DNA of 64,000 nucleotides from Bartonella sp. WD12.1 (GTDB lineage: Bacteria; Pseudomonadota; Alphaproteobacteria; Rhizobiales; Rhizobiaceae): NCBI RefSeq assembly GCF_002022415.1, contig NZ_MUBG01000001.1, positions 1,384,501-1,448,500 on the forward strand. Reading direction: 5' to 3'. The notes under the pieces are model-generated. The model was not told the DNA's origin. It searched no databases and saw only the letters and a program-made list of their open reading frames with translations. This document shows positions 63,522 to 64,000 of the stretch, piece after piece. The position numbers and the translations under genes were made by a program. Each line of letters starts with the position of its first letter. Positions within the stretch are counted from its first letter, which is position 1.

Positions 63522-64000
63522 GTTTGATTTCCCCTTCTATACGAGCACTTTCTTGGCATTGCATTGAGTTTAACAACTCTTATCTTACTTTACTATTCTT
63601 CCTTGTCGTTCCCCCATACCAACAATAATCAACCAATATCCCCATTCTATCCTCACCCAAGCCACCAGCCTTGCCACTCAAAACAACCTTTCTTAAAATC
63701 ATCAACCTCACCACTTCACTCAATCCCTCAAATCACCCCCTCTTCTGCACACCCCTTTTAAAGCCATTACTCTACCCCTAATCTCTCAAAGTCATTACAA
63801 CCTTGCCCCACACACGAAACCTTACAAGGTTATTAAACACTTTATCTTCTACTTTTTCTGTGGCACAAATTCCATAGCTCACTATATAAAAATCAACCAA
63901 CCTGCCTATCCTATTTGATTGCACTTAAACAAGTGCCCATAAAACAGAGACAAAGTGAAATCATCACAAGCTCTCAATGAAGAATTTTTTAAAAATCATG
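63522..64000. other. Gene-free C/T-rich region upstream of priA
   Basis: Similar in composition to the other G-poor intergenic tracts (CTCACC, CACCCC, TCAACC words between 63600 and 63800), but with no clear tandem period. Must contain the priA promoter at its left edge. Confidence 0.45.

Overview
The window is AT-rich chromosomal DNA of a reduced-genome alphaproteobacterium of the order Hyphomicrobiales (Rhizobiales). The best fit is Bartonella; this rests on gene content and protein similarity recalled from memory, not on a search. Pointers are the Rhizobiales-type blocks tkt-gap-pgk-fba (class I aldolase), tol-pal, yebC/ruvCAB and atpHAGDC-priA. Alphaproteobacterial regulators are also present: TrcR (DUF1013), RcdA (DUF1465), GapR (DUF2312), CarD and an RpoH sigma factor. 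I see no rRNA, tRNA, CRISPR array, phage or IS gene.

Layout. 0-8.8 kb (minus strand): pal, ybgF/cpoB, tilS, ftsH and 5'-most glmM, with a six-copy ~171-bp repeat between ftsH and glmM. 9.4-19.8 kb: trcR, yebC, rpmE, an ABC exporter, suhB, efp, a Sel1-repeat protein, a ThiE-like protein, opgC and rcdA. 20.6-27.7 kb (plus): ruvC-ruvA-ruvB-ybgC-tolQ-tolR-tolA-tolB. 28.6-34.2 kb (minus): tkt-gap-pgk-fba. 34.5-39.8 kb: DUF4164 gene, zapA, pyk, DUF1036 gene, gapR and an ABC-F ATPase. 39.8-41.5 kb: a tandem array of four small lipoprotein genes in various states of decay. 41.5-52.3 kb: thiN, an M48 metalloprotease, rpoH, the C-terminal remnant of an SUV3-like helicase, fdxA, carD, rpmF, ispA, ispG and a DUF883-like gene. 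52.5-63.5 kb (minus): emrA, emrB, atpC-D-G-A-H, a secreted unknown and priA.

How the genes work together. Most of the window is housekeeping: Tol-Pal envelope constriction (TolQRAB, Pal, CpoB, YbgC), Holliday-junction processing (RuvABC), lower glycolysis plus transketolase, F1 ATP synthase, isoprenoid synthesis (IspG, IspA) and cell-cycle/nucleoid control. The usually contiguous tolB-pal junction is broken: the two halves lie ~18 kb apart in opposite orientation, and the same block separates fba from thiE.

Two themes stand out. First, minisatellite-like repeats occur both between genes (1.2, 14.1, 19.8, 27.9 kb) and in frame inside conserved genes (tilS, ybgF, ybgC), often C-rich and G-poor on the plus strand. 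Second, eleven reading-frame breaks across ten loci are each repaired by adding exactly one base, ten of them in a homopolymer run of four or more and one at a GG pair. This suggests systematic homopolymer under-calling in the assembly rather than real gene loss, so tilS, ybgF, ybgC, tolA, tkt, the ABC-F gene, the M48 gene, atpG and the helicase remnant are annotated as single genes with an apparent frameshift.
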